Assembly: GCF_019448235.1 (NCBI RefSeq)
Contig: NZ_CP080409.1
Coordinates: 3,162,001-3,226,000 of the forward strand
Origin: Nocardioides panacisoli
GTDB taxonomy: Bacteria > Actinomycetota > Actinomycetes > Propionibacteriales > Nocardioidaceae
DNA length: 64,000 nucleotides
Direction: 5' to 3'
The position numbers were made by a program, and so were the translations under genes. Shown here piece after piece: positions 35,046 to 44,038 of this stretch. Positions within the stretch are counted from its first letter, which is position 1; each line of letters opens with the position of its first letter. The notes beneath the pieces are model-generated. The model did no database searches. It had not been told where the DNA came from and worked only from the letters and a program-made list of their open reading frames with translations.

Positions 35046-35761
35046 TGTTCTGTCCTTCTCCGTGCGTTGAGTACACGTTCGCACTCGTCGAAGTCTGCAG
35101 CGTTGTCGATGTCCCACGAGTCTGCCGACGGCATCTCGAATGCACCAATCGAATCGGTGGCGAGACTGCCGCGGTGCCGGAACCATTCTGCAGCAAACAC
35201 GTAGATCGCCCCGTTGGGTCGATGCACCCGGGGCAGGGACTGCCTGTTCTGGAAGGGGTGTTCGGCAGAACGGAGCGGACGGAAACGGTCGTCCTCGATG
35301 GTGCCGTACTTCAGGACGCCCCGGTCGGCCTCGCACACCGACATCACCAACTCCCAGGCGCCGGCCCGGAAGAGGTCGATCGCGCCACGGACTTGGGCCA
35401 CGCGCCGCAACGGTGAGGTGGGTTGCAGCAGTACGACGTCGACGTCGTCGAACTCGCCGCGGGCCAGGACGTCGCCCAGAACGTCGTCCATGGTCGCCGT
35501 GTCACTGGCCAGTGCGTCGGGTCGGTGGTGGAGCACCACGTCCTGACCGTGGTCCGCGGAGAGGACCTCGGGGACGTCGGTGGTGATGACGATCCGAGTC
35601 GCACCGGCGTCGCGGGCGTGCTCGACGGCATGACGATAAAGCGGCCGTCCCGCCAGTTCTCGTACGTTCTTGCCTGGCAACCCCTTGGACCCGGCCCTGA
35701 GGGGAACGACGGCGACGAAGGGCGCGCCGCCACGGCCTTTCGCCTCCGGGGAATCGAGCAT
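35042..35761 (-). CDS. neuA: Acylneuraminate cytidylyltransferase
   Basis: A 239-aa CMP-sialic acid synthetase. The CTP-binding motif is VVPLRAGSKGLPGKNV (usual IPARxGSKGxPxKN), followed by LLQPTSPLRR and NGAIYVF. It activates the nonulosonate as its CMP-sugar. Leaderless ATG: TAGCAT, six bases upstream on the minus strand (35773-35768). First gene of the three-gene operon. Divergent from the TPR/GT pair. Confidence 0.9.
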   Translation of the reverse strand: MLDSPEAKGRGGAPFVAVVPLRAGSKGLPGKNVRELAGRPLYRHAVEHARDAGATRIVITTDVPEVLSADHGQDVVLHHRPDALASDTATMDDVLGDVLARGEFDDVDVVLLQPTSPLRRVAQVRGAIDLFRAGAWELVMSVCEADRGVLKYGTIEDDRFRPLRSAEHPFQNRQSLPRVHRPNGAIYVFAAEWFRHRGSLATDSIGAFEMPSADSWDIDNAADFDECERVLNARRRTEQ

Positions 35762-35840
35762 TGCGCGATGCTAGCCTGCAGGCGCGGTGGGCTTGTGAAG
35801 CCCCTCCGCGGCACGTTGGCGCAATGGTCGTAGGAAAGTC

Positions 35841-36986
35841 GTGGTCGGTATCAGGGACATAGTTCGGCGTATCTCCCGCCTCCGGCCCGCCCTTCTCGGG
35901 TACTTGGCCCGGCTGCTCGCCGCGACCGCCGCACGCGGCGCCCTCCCGGTGATGGCACCGCTCCTGGGCGCCCTTCGGGCGCTGGGCGGGGAGCCGCGCG
36001 TGACGTCCGCCCTGATGGCGGCGGCCGAGGGACGCGCTGCGGCAGGCGATGCCGACGCCGCATGGCGGCTGCTGGACGCGGTTCCGTCCGAGGACCGCCG
36101 CGACGCGTCGTGGCGGCGCGTCGCCGGCCCCGTTCTGGTCGATCTGGAGAGGTGGGACGACCTGGCTGCTGCCCTCCCCCCGGTGGAGCTGGCCCTGCAG
36201 CTCGCCGCGCTCGGCCGCGTCCAGGACGCCCTGACCGCTTGGCGTCGCGCCACAAGTGACGAGGTGCCGGCCGGCCGCCTCCGCCCGAGGCGCCTGGCCT
36301 CGGCGACGGATGAGCTCGTCGCCTCCTTCGATGAGCGGGACGAACGTGAGGCCGGGAGTGTCGTGGTCGACCTCGCACGGCCGGCGTTGGCGCAGCACCG
36401 GCCCGACCTGCTCTGGTCCCTCACCCGGACCTGCTTGCGCACCGGTCGCCGTCGTGCTGCCGTCGCCGCGGGGGAGGACCTCGTTCGGGCGGCACCGACC
36501 TCGCGTCATCTCGTGGTGCTGGCCAAGGCGCTCCAGCGCGCCCGCCGGTACGACGAGTCGCTGGCCGTCTTCGAGCGCGCATCGCGCCTGGACCCGTCGT
36601 CGGTGCCGTTGCACGCCAATCGCGCCGCCCTGCTCAAGGCCACGTACCGCTTCGACGAGGCGATCCTCGCCTACGAGCAGGCGGTCGGACTCTCCGAGCG
36701 GCCCGACTTGCTGACCAAGCTGGGGCAGCTCCTCGCCTACGTCGGTCGAGAGGATGAGGCGATGGAGACCTTCGCGCGGAGCCACGCGCTCCGACCCACC
36801 GCCACCGCGGTCGACTGGATGGAGCGGCTCAGTCTGCGCCGCGGTGAGTTGGACCCGGCCGACCTGCGCCGACAGGACACCCCCGAGGGTATTTACGACC
36901 AGGTCGTCGACCTCATCGACGTCGATGCCAGCCACGTCGCTCGGGACCGACTCGAGGGCTGGCTGCGTCAGGAGACCGTGTCGTGA
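35841..36986 (+). CDS. TPR-like helical repeat protein
   Basis: A 381-aa, Ala/Arg-rich, all-helical protein. From about residue 210 repeated units such as HLVVLAKALQRARRYDESLAVFERASRLDPSSVPLHANRAALLKATYRFDEAILAYEQA match the TPR pattern; the first half shows weaker repeats of the same kind. No catalytic motif. GTG at 35841 follows TAGGAAAG. Its stop overlaps the start of the next gene (GTGA), so the two products are probably made together. It may recruit or organise the transferase. Confidence 0.7.
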   Translation: MVGIRDIVRRISRLRPALLGYLARLLAATAARGALPVMAPLLGALRALGGEPRVTSALMAAAEGRAAAGDADAAWRLLDAVPSEDRRDASWRRVAGPVLVDLERWDDLAAALPPVELALQLAALGRVQDALTAWRRATSDEVPAGRLRPRRLASATDELVASFDERDEREAGSVVVDLARPALAQHRPDLLWSLTRTCLRTGRRRAAVAAGEDLVRAAPTSRHLVVLAKALQRARRYDESLAVFERASRLDPSSVPLHANRAALLKATYRFDEAILAYEQAVGLSERPDLLTKLGQLLAYVGREDEAMETFARSHALRPTATAVDWMERLSLRRGELDPADLRRQDTPEGIYDQVVDLIDVDASHVARDRLEGWLRQETVS

Positions 36987-38524
36987 AGTTCAACCTGCTG
37001 GAGGTCTACGACTCGATCGCCGAGATCGAGAGCACCTTCGACGTTGACGCCCTCGAGCTCGACGGCGTCAACGTGTGGATCCCGTTGCGCGGCATGATGC
37101 TGATCAAGCCGTTCGTGGACCACCGGGGTCACACCTACCGGGAGGTGCTCGGGGACCAGGCGTTGGTCAAGCCGATGTCGGCGGGGCGGCCGATGCCGGA
37201 GCTCGGTCCCGACGAGGTCGACGTAGAGTTCCGCCAGGCCGGCGGCATGACGTGTTTCCGGACGTCCGCCGCCGACGTGCCCGCGGACCTGGATCTGCTG
37301 TTCTTCCACGCCTTCCAGGACTACGGGGAATCCGATGGACAGGGCTGCTACAACCGCATCGCCGACAGTGTCCTGGAGCTCTACGGGAAACCCGAGCGGT
37401 GCGCCAAGCTGGTACGTGCCACGCCGGACTCCCTGCGTGCCCGGTTCACCCACACCCCGTGGCGCTACGCCCAGGAGATGAACGGCGGCCGGCCGAGCCC
37501 GCCGGTCCCCGGCGAGGACCGGCTCTTCGGGGAGCTGGAACACATCGTTGCCCACTGCGAGGAGCGTGGGTTCGCGATCGAGTACCAACCGGAGTACATC
37601 CGTCACCGATTGCGCACCATGCTCTGGCAGGCAGAGCAGTTCCAAGGCCTGTTGGAGGAGTGGCGACCGCGGGTGGTGGTCCAGTCCTCCATCGCCAACA
37701 CCGAGCGGATGGCCATGATCATCGCGGCCCGACGCGCAGGGGTGACCAGCGTCGACGTCGAGCACGGGTTCATGGGCTACCTGTCGGCCTACGGCCGGCT
37801 GGGATGCGTGCCGGCCTCGGGGTGGGCGAGTCTGCCCGACTATTTCTGGGTGTGGGGCGAGGAGAGCGCGCGGCTTCTGCGACGCTCGCTGGGCGACGCG
37901 GCCGCGGTCCATCGCCCGGTGCTGGGCGGCAAGCCGGAGCAGCAGCTCGCCCCGAGCGAGGTCTCCGTCGCGTCCGGCACCGTTCCCGATGCCCTGCACC
38001 GCATGCGTGCCGAAACCAAGCGCGTCGCCCTCTTCTGCTGGCAGCCCGACATGCTGGTGCACGAGGAGGCGGGCAGCCTGCTGCCCTCGGCGCTCGAGGC
38101 CGCGATCCGGGCCGACCCGGACACCCTCTGGCTCATCCGGCTGCACCCCCGTTCGCGGCACGTCATCCCGAAGGTCGAACGCCACCTTGCCGGCATCGGC
38201 CACGCCAACTTCGAGGTGGACCTGGCGACGAACGAGCCGTTGTCAGCGCTCATTGACTTCTCTGATGCGGTGCTCACGAGCTACTCGACCGTGGCGTTCG
38301 AGGCCAACGAACAGCGTCGGCCGGTCATCATCATCGACGAGGTGGGCGAGGCCATGATGGAGGACTACCTCGAGCGCGGCGTCTTCAGTGCCGGAGTCGA
38401 CGGGCCGTCACTGATCGCCGCGCTCGACGCCTGCATCGGACGTCCGGTGGAACACAGCGACTACATCAGTCGCGACCCGGAGTGCCATCGCGATGCGTTC
38501 CGCACAGTCCTCGGCGAGTACTGA
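36983..38524 (+). CDS. Probable GT-B surface-glycan transferase
   Basis: A 513-aa protein not matched to a named enzyme. The second half has features of capsule/KDO/sialic-acid-type GT-B transferases: VDVEHGFMGYLSAYGRLG, PDYFWVWGEESARLL, the phosphate-type WLIRLHPRSRH and the acceptor-end DFSDAVLTSYSTVAFEANEQRRPVIIID. No membrane helix. Lying beside neuABC, it is a good candidate for the transferase that uses the CMP-nonulosonate, but this is an inference. GTG at 36983 overlaps the TPR stop. Confidence 0.6.
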   Translation: MKFNLLEVYDSIAEIESTFDVDALELDGVNVWIPLRGMMLIKPFVDHRGHTYREVLGDQALVKPMSAGRPMPELGPDEVDVEFRQAGGMTCFRTSAADVPADLDLLFFHAFQDYGESDGQGCYNRIADSVLELYGKPERCAKLVRATPDSLRARFTHTPWRYAQEMNGGRPSPPVPGEDRLFGELEHIVAHCEERGFAIEYQPEYIRHRLRTMLWQAEQFQGLLEEWRPRVVVQSSIANTERMAMIIAARRAGVTSVDVEHGFMGYLSAYGRLGCVPASGWASLPDYFWVWGEESARLLRRSLGDAAAVHRPVLGGKPEQQLAPSEVSVASGTVPDALHRMRAETKRVALFCWQPDMLVHEEAGSLLPSALEAAIRADPDTLWLIRLHPRSRHVIPKVERHLAGIGHANFEVDLATNEPLSALIDFSDAVLTSYSTVAFEANEQRRPVIIIDEVGEAMMEDYLERGVFSAGVDGPSLIAALDACIGRPVEHSDYISRDPECHRDAFRTVLGEY

Positions 38525-38530
38525 CCGGGC

Positions 38531-39676
38531 TCACCGGCCGGCGAGCCGGCGCCACCAGGACGGTGCCGGCTGTTGCTCGAGGTCAGCCTGCTGTCTCTGG
38601 TCGAGCTCCTTGCGAAGCCGTTCGATCCGCTTGTCCCGCCGGTCGAGCTTGGTGTACTGCGCGCCGAGGTAGCGACAGGTCTGCGCGAGTGCTGCCACCG
38701 TCAGCGGGTCGAACGATGGCTCGGCCGCCGGCGTATCCGGTGCGTCGGGTGGTGCCCCGGCCGGTCGCAGCTCTGACTCCTCGCCGATCAGGTGGACACC
38801 CAGTTCGTCGATGGTGGAGATCGTGGTGTCGGCCAGGTCGACCGCCCACGGCCGGTGGCGCTCGGGGAAGGAGATCCGGGCACCACCGGAACGGGCCTGG
38901 ACGGATGCCACCATGTCGTTGCGGATGACGCGGTAGCCCGGACGGGGCCAGTTCACCTCGCCGCCGAGCTCGACGACGACCTGGCGGAGGAGCTCGGTCT
39001 GGTCGTGGTCCAGGCTGGTGTTGGAGTTGCCGTCGGGCAGATCCACCTCCACGTCCTCGGCGTCGACCGCCCGGGCGAACCGACGCCAGAGCGTGTCGCG
39101 GGGCAACGAGCTGTCCGGGACCGACACCACGGTGATCCGGTCCGCCGGGACGTGGCGCGCCCACCGGCGGAGCAGCGTCGGCAGGTGCTGCTGGACGTTC
39201 CAGCTGTCCACCTGGCCGTCTGCCACGAGCGCGGCGTAGTCACCCAGCGGGGGTGGGCAGTCGGGGAAGTCGGGACGGCCCGCCTGCTTGACGGTCTGTT
39301 GCCACAGGCTGGTCAGCTGGCGCGCGGGGTCCCGTGCGGTGATGACGACGTGCACCGCCGTGTCGGGCACCGACTGCAGGAGGCGTTCGATGCGGTCGTC
39401 GGGCAGGTAGGACAACAGCTCCTGGCTCACGATGGTGTCGCGGTCGGTGCTCTCCACGGTCCGCGCGAGCTCCAACCACCGCTCGAGCGCTCGCGGGTTC
39501 CCGTCATTGGCGCTCCCCATCAGGCCGGCGGACGCCGACTTCTGGGCGGCCGCCTTGTCGAGTGGGAGCACGAGTCCGGCGTCGACCATTGCTGCCCGGT
39601 TCGACCACAGCGCCTGCTGAACGTAGGTCGTCCCGGACTTCGGAGGACCGATGTGGAGGTGGAGGCGGCCGGCCAT
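38531..39676 (-). CDS. Sulfotransferase-like protein with C-terminal coiled coil
   Basis: A 381-aa protein. The N-terminal LHIGPPKSGTTYVQQAL is a PAPS 5'-phosphosulfate loop (about residues 6-22) and VVITARDPARQLTSLWQQ is the 3'-phosphate site (about 110-127). The last 45 residues form a charged coiled coil (TKLDRRDKRIERLRKEL). It probably moves sulfate from PAPS to a sugar. Leaderless ATG at 39676: TAGGCT, seven bases upstream on the minus strand. Divergent from another sulfotransferase of a different type. Confidence 0.8.
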   Translation of the reverse strand: MAGRLHLHIGPPKSGTTYVQQALWSNRAAMVDAGLVLPLDKAAAQKSASAGLMGSANDGNPRALERWLELARTVESTDRDTIVSQELLSYLPDDRIERLLQSVPDTAVHVVITARDPARQLTSLWQQTVKQAGRPDFPDCPPPLGDYAALVADGQVDSWNVQQHLPTLLRRWARHVPADRITVVSVPDSSLPRDTLWRRFARAVDAEDVEVDLPDGNSNTSLDHDQTELLRQVVVELGGEVNWPRPGYRVIRNDMVASVQARSGGARISFPERHRPWAVDLADTTISTIDELGVHLIGEESELRPAGAPPDAPDTPAAEPSFDPLTVAALAQTCRYLGAQYTKLDRRDKRIERLRKELDQRQQADLEQQPAPSWWRRLAGR

Positions 39677-39732
39677 GCTCGGGAGCCTACTGCGTGTATG
39701 GGTCCCCGGGACCCGACGGCTAGAGTGCGACC

Positions 39733-40629
39733 ATGTTCGCCGATCTCAACGACACGAGACGGCTCGATCGCCAGCTTTCCCGGCTGGATTCGATGGCCTA
39801 CGTCGACCGCGACGTCGCCGCCTTCATCAACAACCCGCAGTCGATGCTGTTGTTGACCATCCCGAAGTGCGGCACGACGTGGCTCCGCTATCTGCTGATC
39901 AACTATTCGCTCCAGGTCGCTGACCCGGGAGCCGATCGTGCGGACTACGCCGCGCTGTCGCGCTACTCGGTGGAGCGCAGCTTCATCCGGCGGGGGACCA
40001 ACCCGGTGCCGGAGACGATGGGGGATCTGCGGCCCGGACTCGGCGTGGACTACCTGCTCGTCCAACACCTCCAGCGCGGCCGGGCCATGGGCGGTCGGCT
40101 GATGGTCGACGTCATGGAGCACGGCGGGCCCAAGCTCTGCGCGTCCCGCAACGTCCTGGACTTCCTCGTCTCCTGCTACTACTACTTCTTCGAGTACCGC
40201 GACGCGAACCGCGGCAAGGCCTCGCACCCACGCGACTTGATCGACGTCTACGTCCGCTACTGGGCGCTGAACCACCGCTACCTCACCGAGCGCGTGATCC
40301 CGGGCGGGGGTGCCGCGATGGTCGACTACGACGACCTGATGCGCGACACCGCGGGCACGCTCGCCGTCGCGCTGGACGCGATCGACGTCGTCCCGGACAC
40401 CGATGCACTGACGCGTGCGGTCGAGCGATCCACCGCAGAGAACGCCGCCGAGGACGAGCAGCAGCAGGGCCGCACTCTCGAGGCCGACCTCGACCGCGGG
40501 TCGTTCGTCCGCAGCGGCGCGGTGGGCCAGTGGCGCGAGTATTTCGACGACGACGACGTCGCCGCAGTCGAGCGCGTGCTGTCCGACTCCGGAGTCGATC
40601 CCGAGGTGACGATCGGACCGCTGCGCTGA
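39733..40629 (+). CDS. Sulfotransferase (cytosolic/SULT-like domain)
   Basis: A 298-aa sulfotransferase. 5'-PSB loop TIPKCGTTWLRYLL (about residues 42-55), 3'-PB segment ASRNVLDFLVSCYYYF (about 138-153) and the C-terminal SGAVGQWREYFDDDDVAAVERV, which matches the RKGxxGDWKxxF motif of SULT enzymes. Acceptor unknown, probably a glycan or lipid. Leaderless ATG: TAGAGT (39721-39726), six bases upstream. It differs clearly in type from the three neighbouring sulfotransferase-like genes. Confidence 0.85.
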   Translation: MFADLNDTRRLDRQLSRLDSMAYVDRDVAAFINNPQSMLLLTIPKCGTTWLRYLLINYSLQVADPGADRADYAALSRYSVERSFIRRGTNPVPETMGDLRPGLGVDYLLVQHLQRGRAMGGRLMVDVMEHGGPKLCASRNVLDFLVSCYYYFFEYRDANRGKASHPRDLIDVYVRYWALNHRYLTERVIPGGGAAMVDYDDLMRDTAGTLAVALDAIDVVPDTDALTRAVERSTAENAAEDEQQQGRTLEADLDRGSFVRSGAVGQWREYFDDDDVAAVERVLSDSGVDPEVTIGPLR

Positions 40630-40642
40630 GCCGGGCGCCGGC
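40630..40642. terminator. Short hairpin between convergent genes
   Basis: GCCGG (40630-40634) and CCGGC (40638-40642) form a small stem with a three-base loop directly after the sulfotransferase stop; the convergent glycosyltransferase ends at 40654. A weak bidirectional terminator candidate. Confidence 0.35.
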
Positions 40643-40653
40643 CAGCGGATCGG

Positions 40654-41775
40654 TCAGTGCTCTCCTCGTCGCAGCGCCATTGCCTCGGGGGCGACGCCGG
40701 CGTGGTCCAGGCCGGGTACGTCCACCCGCACCGTGCCGTCGGGGAGTGGGACGCGGGGGAGCGGTCCCTCGTGGGTGGCGCGGTAGCGGCGTACCAGTGC
40801 GGCGTCGTCGCGACGCCCCTGCTCGACCAGCCAACCGGTGAGCCGGTCGACGGGCAGCATGGTGGAGTGGACCAGCGAGCGATCCTCGCCCCAGAACTCG
40901 CGAACGCCCGCGACGAGCAGGTCCCACCACTCGTCGTCGGCCTCGGGGATCAGCCGGAAGTAGCGCCACAGGTCGCCAGGCAGCACCCGGTCGAGGAACG
41001 CCTGCGTCATCTCCGGTGATCCCATGCCGGCCACCGTGGCCAGCGACATCCGCTTGGTCGTCCACCGGTCCCGCAGGTCCTCGACGCTGGCGCGCTGCTG
41101 GCTGATCGACGTGCCGTCCTCGCGCTGGCGCCAGTGGTAGACCACCTCGGGCACGATCCCGATGCGCTCGGCCGCCACGAAGGCCTCGGTCGTGGTGGGC
41201 TGGTCCTCGTACCGGATCCGCTCGGGCCACCGCAGCCCGGCGCGGTCCCAGAACTCGCGGCGGTAGAGCTTGTTCCACGCGAAGACGTCGCCGAGGAGCT
41301 CCGGACGCTCCGCGATGCGCAGCCAGCGCCGGTCGGCGTCGTGCAGGCGCTGCGACCACCCGAGCGTGCGCACCTCGTCGCCCACCAGTCGCGCCACGTC
41401 ACCGGTGACCAGGTCGGCACGTGTGCGCCGCCCCTGCGCCAGCAGCCGCTCGTACGCCGTCGGCGGGACCACGTCGTCGGAGTCGGCGAAGGTGATCCAC
41501 TCCCCACGGACGTGCCGCAGGCCCTCGTTGCGTGCCCCGCCCAGCCCGCGGTTGTCGATGTGGAGGACGCGCACGCGCTCGTCGCGGGCGGCGTACTGCT
41601 CGGCGATCTCGCCGGAGTCGTCCGGCGACCCGTCGTCGACCACGACGACGTCGAGGTCGCGGTGGGTCTGGGCGAGCAGGCTGTCCAGGCAGGCGGGCAG
41701 GTAGGCGGCGACGTCGTACGCGGGGACGACGACACCGATCTGGGGGGCGGAGCGGCGCCGGGACAGCCAGGACAC
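40654..41775 (-). CDS. Family 2 glycosyltransferase
   Basis: A 373-aa GT-A glycosyltransferase. IGVVVPAYDVAAYLPACLDSLLAQTHRDLDVVVVDDGSPDDS is the classic nucleotide-sugar-binding start, FADSDDVVPP carries the DxD-type motif and WNKLYRREFW...YEDQPTTTEAF the acceptor side. No membrane helix. Adds a sugar to a surface glycan, teichoic-acid-like polymer or protein. GTG at 41775 is leaderless (TACGGT, seven bases upstream on the minus strand). Divergent from a sulfotransferase over only 36 bases. Confidence 0.88.
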   Translation of the reverse strand: MSWLSRRRSAPQIGVVVPAYDVAAYLPACLDSLLAQTHRDLDVVVVDDGSPDDSGEIAEQYAARDERVRVLHIDNRGLGGARNEGLRHVRGEWITFADSDDVVPPTAYERLLAQGRRTRADLVTGDVARLVGDEVRTLGWSQRLHDADRRWLRIAERPELLGDVFAWNKLYRREFWDRAGLRWPERIRYEDQPTTTEAFVAAERIGIVPEVVYHWRQREDGTSISQQRASVEDLRDRWTTKRMSLATVAGMGSPEMTQAFLDRVLPGDLWRYFRLIPEADDEWWDLLVAGVREFWGEDRSLVHSTMLPVDRLTGWLVEQGRRDDAALVRRYRATHEGPLPRVPLPDGTVRVDVPGLDHAGVAPEAMALRRGEH

Positions 41776-41811
41776 ACGAGGAACCGTAGCCGGACGATAG
41801 GGTGAGATCCC

Positions 41812-42891
41812 GTGAGCGCCATTCCCCACAGCCCGGATCGCCGTGTCGTTTTCGTCGCCGGCGCCGGCCGCAGTGGCACCAGCAGCATGTCGGGCCTCCT
41901 GCGGATCCTGGGGATGCACGTGCCGCAGCCGGAGATCGTCGCCGACGAGACCAACCCGAAGGGCTTCGGCGAGCCGTCGTGGGTGGTCGAGACCCACGAC
42001 CGCATGCTTGGCCTCGCCGGCGTGCAGGTGTCGGACTCCCGTCCGCAGGCCTGGGACCTCGCCCGCGAGGTCGCCGAGCGTGACGTCGAGCAGCAGCGCG
42101 CCGCGGCGTGGCTCGCCGAGCACCTGGCCGACCATCCCGCGCTGGTCGTCAAGGACCCGCGGCTGAGCTGGTTCCTCCCCATGTGGCGGTCCGCGGCCCA
42201 ACGCAACGACGCGACGCTGGGCTTCGTCACCATGCTGCGGCCGCCGGCCGAAGTCGTCGGCAGCAAGCGCAAGTACTACAACGCGCTCAACAGCCCCTCC
42301 CACCTGGCCGCCTCCTGGGTCAACATGTTGCTCCACACCGAGCACGAGACCCGGTCCGCCGGCGGCGGACGCGCTTTCGTGCGCTACGCCGACCTGCTCC
42401 AGGACTGGCGCGGCACCGCGGCGCACGTCAACTCCTCACTCGGCGTGGCGCTGAGCGAGGACCCCGACCGTGTCGCGGAGGCCGATTCCTTCATCGACCC
42501 CGCGCTGCGTCGTGTGACCCCCGACCTGGCCGAGCTCGGCCTCGCCCCGCCGCTGCACGACCTGGTGATGGACACCTGGAATGAGCTGGCCGCGCTGGGC
42601 CAACCGGGTGGCGACACCCCGGACGCGCAGGCGCGACTGGACGAGCTGCGCGAGACCTACGCCGGGCTCTACCAGGCCGCCGAGGACATGAGCACCTCCT
42701 CGCGCATCGCGGCACGGCGCGAGGTCCGTCGCGAGATGCGTCAGAAGTTCAAGGCCGAGCGCGACCGCGTGGACTACGAGCCGATCCCGGGCAACCGCCG
42801 CCGGGTCGACCTGATCCCGCACGAGGTGCGCGCGCTGGTGCCCGCCGGGGTGCGTCGCGGCGTACGCCGCGCCCTGCGCCGGCCCCGCTGA
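41812..42891 (+). CDS. Sulfotransferase-family P-loop protein
   Basis: A 359-aa protein with an N-terminal P-loop FVAGAGRSGTSSMSGLLRILGM (about residues 14-35), LVVKDPRLSWFLPMW, and a 3'-phosphate-type TMLRPPAEVVGSKRKYYN (about 141-158). It matches the Sulfotransfer_3-like group found in actinobacterial glycan loci. The C-terminal 80 residues are basic and partly helical. GTG at 41812 stands eight bases after TAGGGT (41798-41803). Its -10 and that of the divergent glycosyltransferase lie only nine bases apart. Confidence 0.78.
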   Translation: MSAIPHSPDRRVVFVAGAGRSGTSSMSGLLRILGMHVPQPEIVADETNPKGFGEPSWVVETHDRMLGLAGVQVSDSRPQAWDLAREVAERDVEQQRAAAWLAEHLADHPALVVKDPRLSWFLPMWRSAAQRNDATLGFVTMLRPPAEVVGSKRKYYNALNSPSHLAASWVNMLLHTEHETRSAGGGRAFVRYADLLQDWRGTAAHVNSSLGVALSEDPDRVAEADSFIDPALRRVTPDLAELGLAPPLHDLVMDTWNELAALGQPGGDTPDAQARLDELRETYAGLYQAAEDMSTSSRIAARREVRREMRQKFKAERDRVDYEPIPGNRRRVDLIPHEVRALVPAGVRRGVRRALRRPR

Positions 42892-42903
42892 CCCGGCCGT
42901 CAG

Positions 42904-43815
42904 TCAGGACAGGCCGAGCTTGCGCGCGATGCGCTCGGCGAACTCCGCCGCCGGCAGGTGGCCGTGGGCGACCTGCCACGTGGGCCAGTGGGAGACGTCC
43001 ATGCCCGACAGGTGGGTGAACTCCTCGAGGTCCCGGGCATAGGAGTCCACGAGCTGCCGCACGTGGTCGGCGGTCGGCGGAGGGCCTGACTGCTCGGTCG
43101 AGGACCGGTGCCCGTGGCGGGGCTCCGGGTGGGACTCGAACCGTGGCAGGTCGAGGTGGTCGGTGACCCGATCCAGCACGCGGTGTGGCGCCCGGGCCAC
43201 GTCCTGGAAGTCCAACAGAAGCCACTGCTCACGGGGAAAGAGCGACAGCCCCCGCCTGAGCTGTTGCCCGTAGAGCCCGCGGGTGTATTGCTGCTCCCGA
43301 CGGAACTGCGCCTGGGGACGGTCCGCCGGAACCTCCAGCGGAAGTCGAGCCGATGCGAACTGCTCGATGGTTTCCGGCACCGACGGGTAGCGCTTGCGCG
43401 CTCGCTCCATCGCCCACTGGGACATGGCCCGCTCGATCGGATCCCGGACCACGACGATGAGCCGCATGTCGGGGCGGTAGCGCTGCATGCGCTCCATCGC
43501 ACGCGGCCAGAAGAAGTAGATGGGGGTTGCGTCACCCGCACTGCGGTGCTGGGGCCGCATGGCCGGTCGCCGGTAAGTGTCATAGGCCGGGTCGCTCCAG
43601 TCGTGGTCCTCACGGTCGAAGAAGTGCATCTCCTTCTCCGGGCCGCGGGTGACGAGCCGGTGGGCGCTGACCAAGCGGTAGAGCGTGCTCGTCGCTGCCT
43701 TCTGCACCCCGGCGATGGCCCACGTGATCGGCAGGCTCGGTCCATCGGCGAGCATGTCGACTCGCCGCCGTTGGCGCCGGAGCTGTCGCTGGCTGCGCTG
43801 GCTGGTGTGTCTCAC
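42904..43815 (-). CDS. Sulfotransferase
   Basis: A 303-aa protein. After a basic N-terminus (QRSQRQLRRQRRRVD), the P-loop reads AIAGVQKAATSTLYRLV (usual G.xKxGTTSL) and the 3'-PB segment is LIVVVRDPIERAMSQWAMER. Sequence features such as KEMHFFDRE match heparan/NDST-like bacterial sulfotransferases. GTG at 43815 removes a 12-residue non-conserved extension; no clear ribosome site supports either start. End of the surface-glycan island. Confidence 0.82.
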   Translation of the reverse strand: MRHTSQRSQRQLRRQRRRVDMLADGPSLPITWAIAGVQKAATSTLYRLVSAHRLVTRGPEKEMHFFDREDHDWSDPAYDTYRRPAMRPQHRSAGDATPIYFFWPRAMERMQRYRPDMRLIVVVRDPIERAMSQWAMERARKRYPSVPETIEQFASARLPLEVPADRPQAQFRREQQYTRGLYGQQLRRGLSLFPREQWLLLDFQDVARAPHRVLDRVTDHLDLPRFESHPEPRHGHRSSTEQSGPPPTADHVRQLVDSYARDLEEFTHLSGMDVSHWPTWQVAHGHLPAAEFAERIARKLGLS

Positions 43816-44038
43816 GGTGCTTTCTCGCTGCGGCGGAGGCCGGCGGCACACTCGCGGAGGTGTCGCCCTCGGTGGACCGAGGCTACCGGTGTGACCCGTC
43901 CCACGCTCCCGGGGCGTTCCGTCCCGCCGCGGCGCGGCGTACCGTTGTCAGCGACGACTCACACCAGAGCACACGTCCGGTACCCACACCGGCCCGCACC
44001 CGCGGGTGGTCGGCGGGACTGGAACGAAAGGTTCTTCG

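Noticed and set aside
32857..43815. Integrative element carrying the surface-glycan genes
   Set aside because: No integrase, transposase, tRNA-end target or direct repeats are visible at the edges. Horizontal origin remains possible but is not shown.
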